Shown here: positions 5,261-5,934 of the stretch, piece after piece
Numbering within the stretch: position 1 is the stretch's first letter
Layout of the letters: every line of letters begins with the position of its first letter
Assembly (NCBI GenBank): GCA_905480065.1
Contig: CAJQOV010000174.1
Span: 1 to 5,934, forward strand
Source of the DNA: an uncultured Gammaproteobacteria bacterium
Lineage (GTDB): Bacteria; Pseudomonadota; Gammaproteobacteria; UBA9214
Direction of reading: 5' to 3'
DNA: 5,934 nucleotides
Made by a program: the position numbers and the translations under genes
Notes under the pieces: generated by a model
What the model was told of the DNA's origin: nothing
The model's input: only the letters and a program-made list of their open reading frames with translations
The model's database searches: none

Positions 5261-5934
5261 ATGACAGAGGTCACGATAAAACAATTCGCTGAAGTGGTTG
5301 GCGTGCCAACCGACCGGCTGCTGGTGCAGCTCGGCGAGGCCGGGCTGTCCATCAACGACGAGAATGCAACCATATCGGACACTGAAAAAACCCAGTTGCT
5401 GGACTACCTGCGCAAGAGTCATGGCAAGCATGGCGCGTTGTCCGCTGCCGGGCCAAGCAAAATTTCGCTGAAGCGCAAGACGCAGACCGAATTGCGTGCC
5501 ACGGTGCCGGCCGGTCGCGGACCGGCTGGCCGGGGTGCATTGCGCACCGCGCGTCCCGAGGCACGAACCGTCACGGTGGAGGTGCGCAAGAAACGCACCT
5601 ACGTGAAACGCGTAGAACTGGTTGCCGAAGAGCAGGAACGGTTGGATCGCGAAGCCGAGGAAGTGGCGCGGCAACAGGCAGAGATCCATGCGCGCGATGA
5701 AGCCGAACGTGCCCAGCGTGAGGAAGCGCGGCTCAAGTTAGAGGCAGAGCGCGATGCTGAGGAAAAGCGTTTGCAGGACGAGCGCGAGGCGCGTCAGAAG
5801 GCAGCCGAGGTAGCACGCAAGCAGGCACCGGCGCCAGCTGAAGCACGTCCCCGTACGGAAGCAGAAGATACCCGTCACAAGAAGGCCGGCGAAGGAGATC
5901 GCCGCTCCCGTCGTGCTGACGGCGATACAGAGGA
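5261..5934 (+). CDS. infB: translation initiation factor IF-2, 3'-truncated by window edge
   Basis: These are the first 224 codons (plus two bases) of IF2, the GTPase that brings fMet-tRNA to the 30S subunit and promotes 50S joining. The E. coli protein is 890 aa, so the GTPase and tRNA-binding domains lie beyond the window. The N-terminal IF2N module is clear (residues 1-50, MTEVTIKQFAEVVGVPTDRL, then a helix ending QLLDYLRK), followed by the family motif KISLKRKT (67-74), a Gly/Arg/Pro linker (83-92), the VEVRKKRTYVKR motif (106-117), and then a highly charged Ala/Glu/Arg helix or coiled coil (about 120-188) like that of enterobacterial IF2. The residues after that become Pro/Lys/Arg-rich and are probably disordered. 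The start has a purine-rich GGAGAGGAG (5242-5250) ten bases upstream. It lies 28 bases after the nusA stop, in one operon with it. No stop occurs in the visible frame. Confidence 0.97.
   Translation, partial: MTEVTIKQFAEVVGVPTDRLLVQLGEAGLSINDENATISDTEKTQLLDYLRKSHGKHGALSAAGPSKISLKRKTQTELRATVPAGRGPAGRGALRTARPEARTVTVEVRKKRTYVKRVELVAEEQERLDREAEEVARQQAEIHARDEAERAQREEARLKLEAERDAEEKRLQDEREARQKAAEVARKQAPAPAEARPRTEAEDTRHKKAGEGDRRSRRADGDTE
5506..5530 (+). repeat. 11-bp GC-rich inverted repeat inside infB
   Basis: Bases 5506-5516 (GCCGGCCGGTC) pair with 5520-5530 (GACCGGCTGGC) around a GCG loop; ten pairs are Watson-Crick and one is G-T. The element lies in the codons for the Gly/Arg/Pro linker (residues 82-90) between the IF2N module and the VEVRKKRT motif. 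It has no T-run, so it is not an intrinsic terminator. It may be a by-product of a repeated PAGRG peptide in a GC-rich gene, or an mRNA structure that slows ribosomes between domains. Confidence 0.6.

Overview
The window is ordinary-looking chromosomal core sequence from a proteobacterium, most likely a non-enteric gammaproteobacterium. The evidence is the gene order (end of the nuo operon, initiator tRNA, rimP, nusA, infB), a NusA with the two C-terminal acidic repeats seen in gamma- and betaproteobacteria, an IF2 N-terminus resembling that of E. coli, and the fairly GC-rich, strongly codon-biased reading frames. All genes lie on the + strand. I see no mobile element, CRISPR array or phage gene, and no previously undescribed system.

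Region 1 (1-2912) is the 3' end of a complex I operon. It holds the last three quarters of nuoM, a complete nuoN, and a small DUF2818-type membrane protein gene that starts one base after the nuoN stop. nuoM and nuoN encode antiporter-like proton-pumping subunits of NADH:quinone oxidoreductase. The small gene is broken: its first 15 codons are in one frame and the rest in another, and the conserved end of its first membrane helix is missing.

Region 2 (2913-3215) is regulatory. A good sigma70 promoter with a GC-rich discriminator drives a 77-nt initiator tRNA (anticodon CAT). A 9-bp trailer hairpin follows. A textbook intrinsic terminator then ends only 16 nt before the rimP start codon and looks like a leader attenuator.

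Region 3 (3216-5934) is the translation/transcription operon: rimP (30S maturation), nusA (elongation, termination and antitermination factor) and the first 224 codons of infB (initiation factor 2). Gaps are 22 and 28 nt and each start has its own ribosome binding site. Initiator tRNA and IF2 act together at translation initiation. RimP supplies mature 30S subunits. NusA could feed back on the operon through the leader terminator, as NusA is known to do in E. coli.

The points most worth a second look are the frameshifted DUF2818 gene, the terminator and its possible alternative pairing upstream of rimP, the U1-U72 pair in the initiator tRNA, and an 11-bp GC-rich hairpin inside the infB coding sequence.
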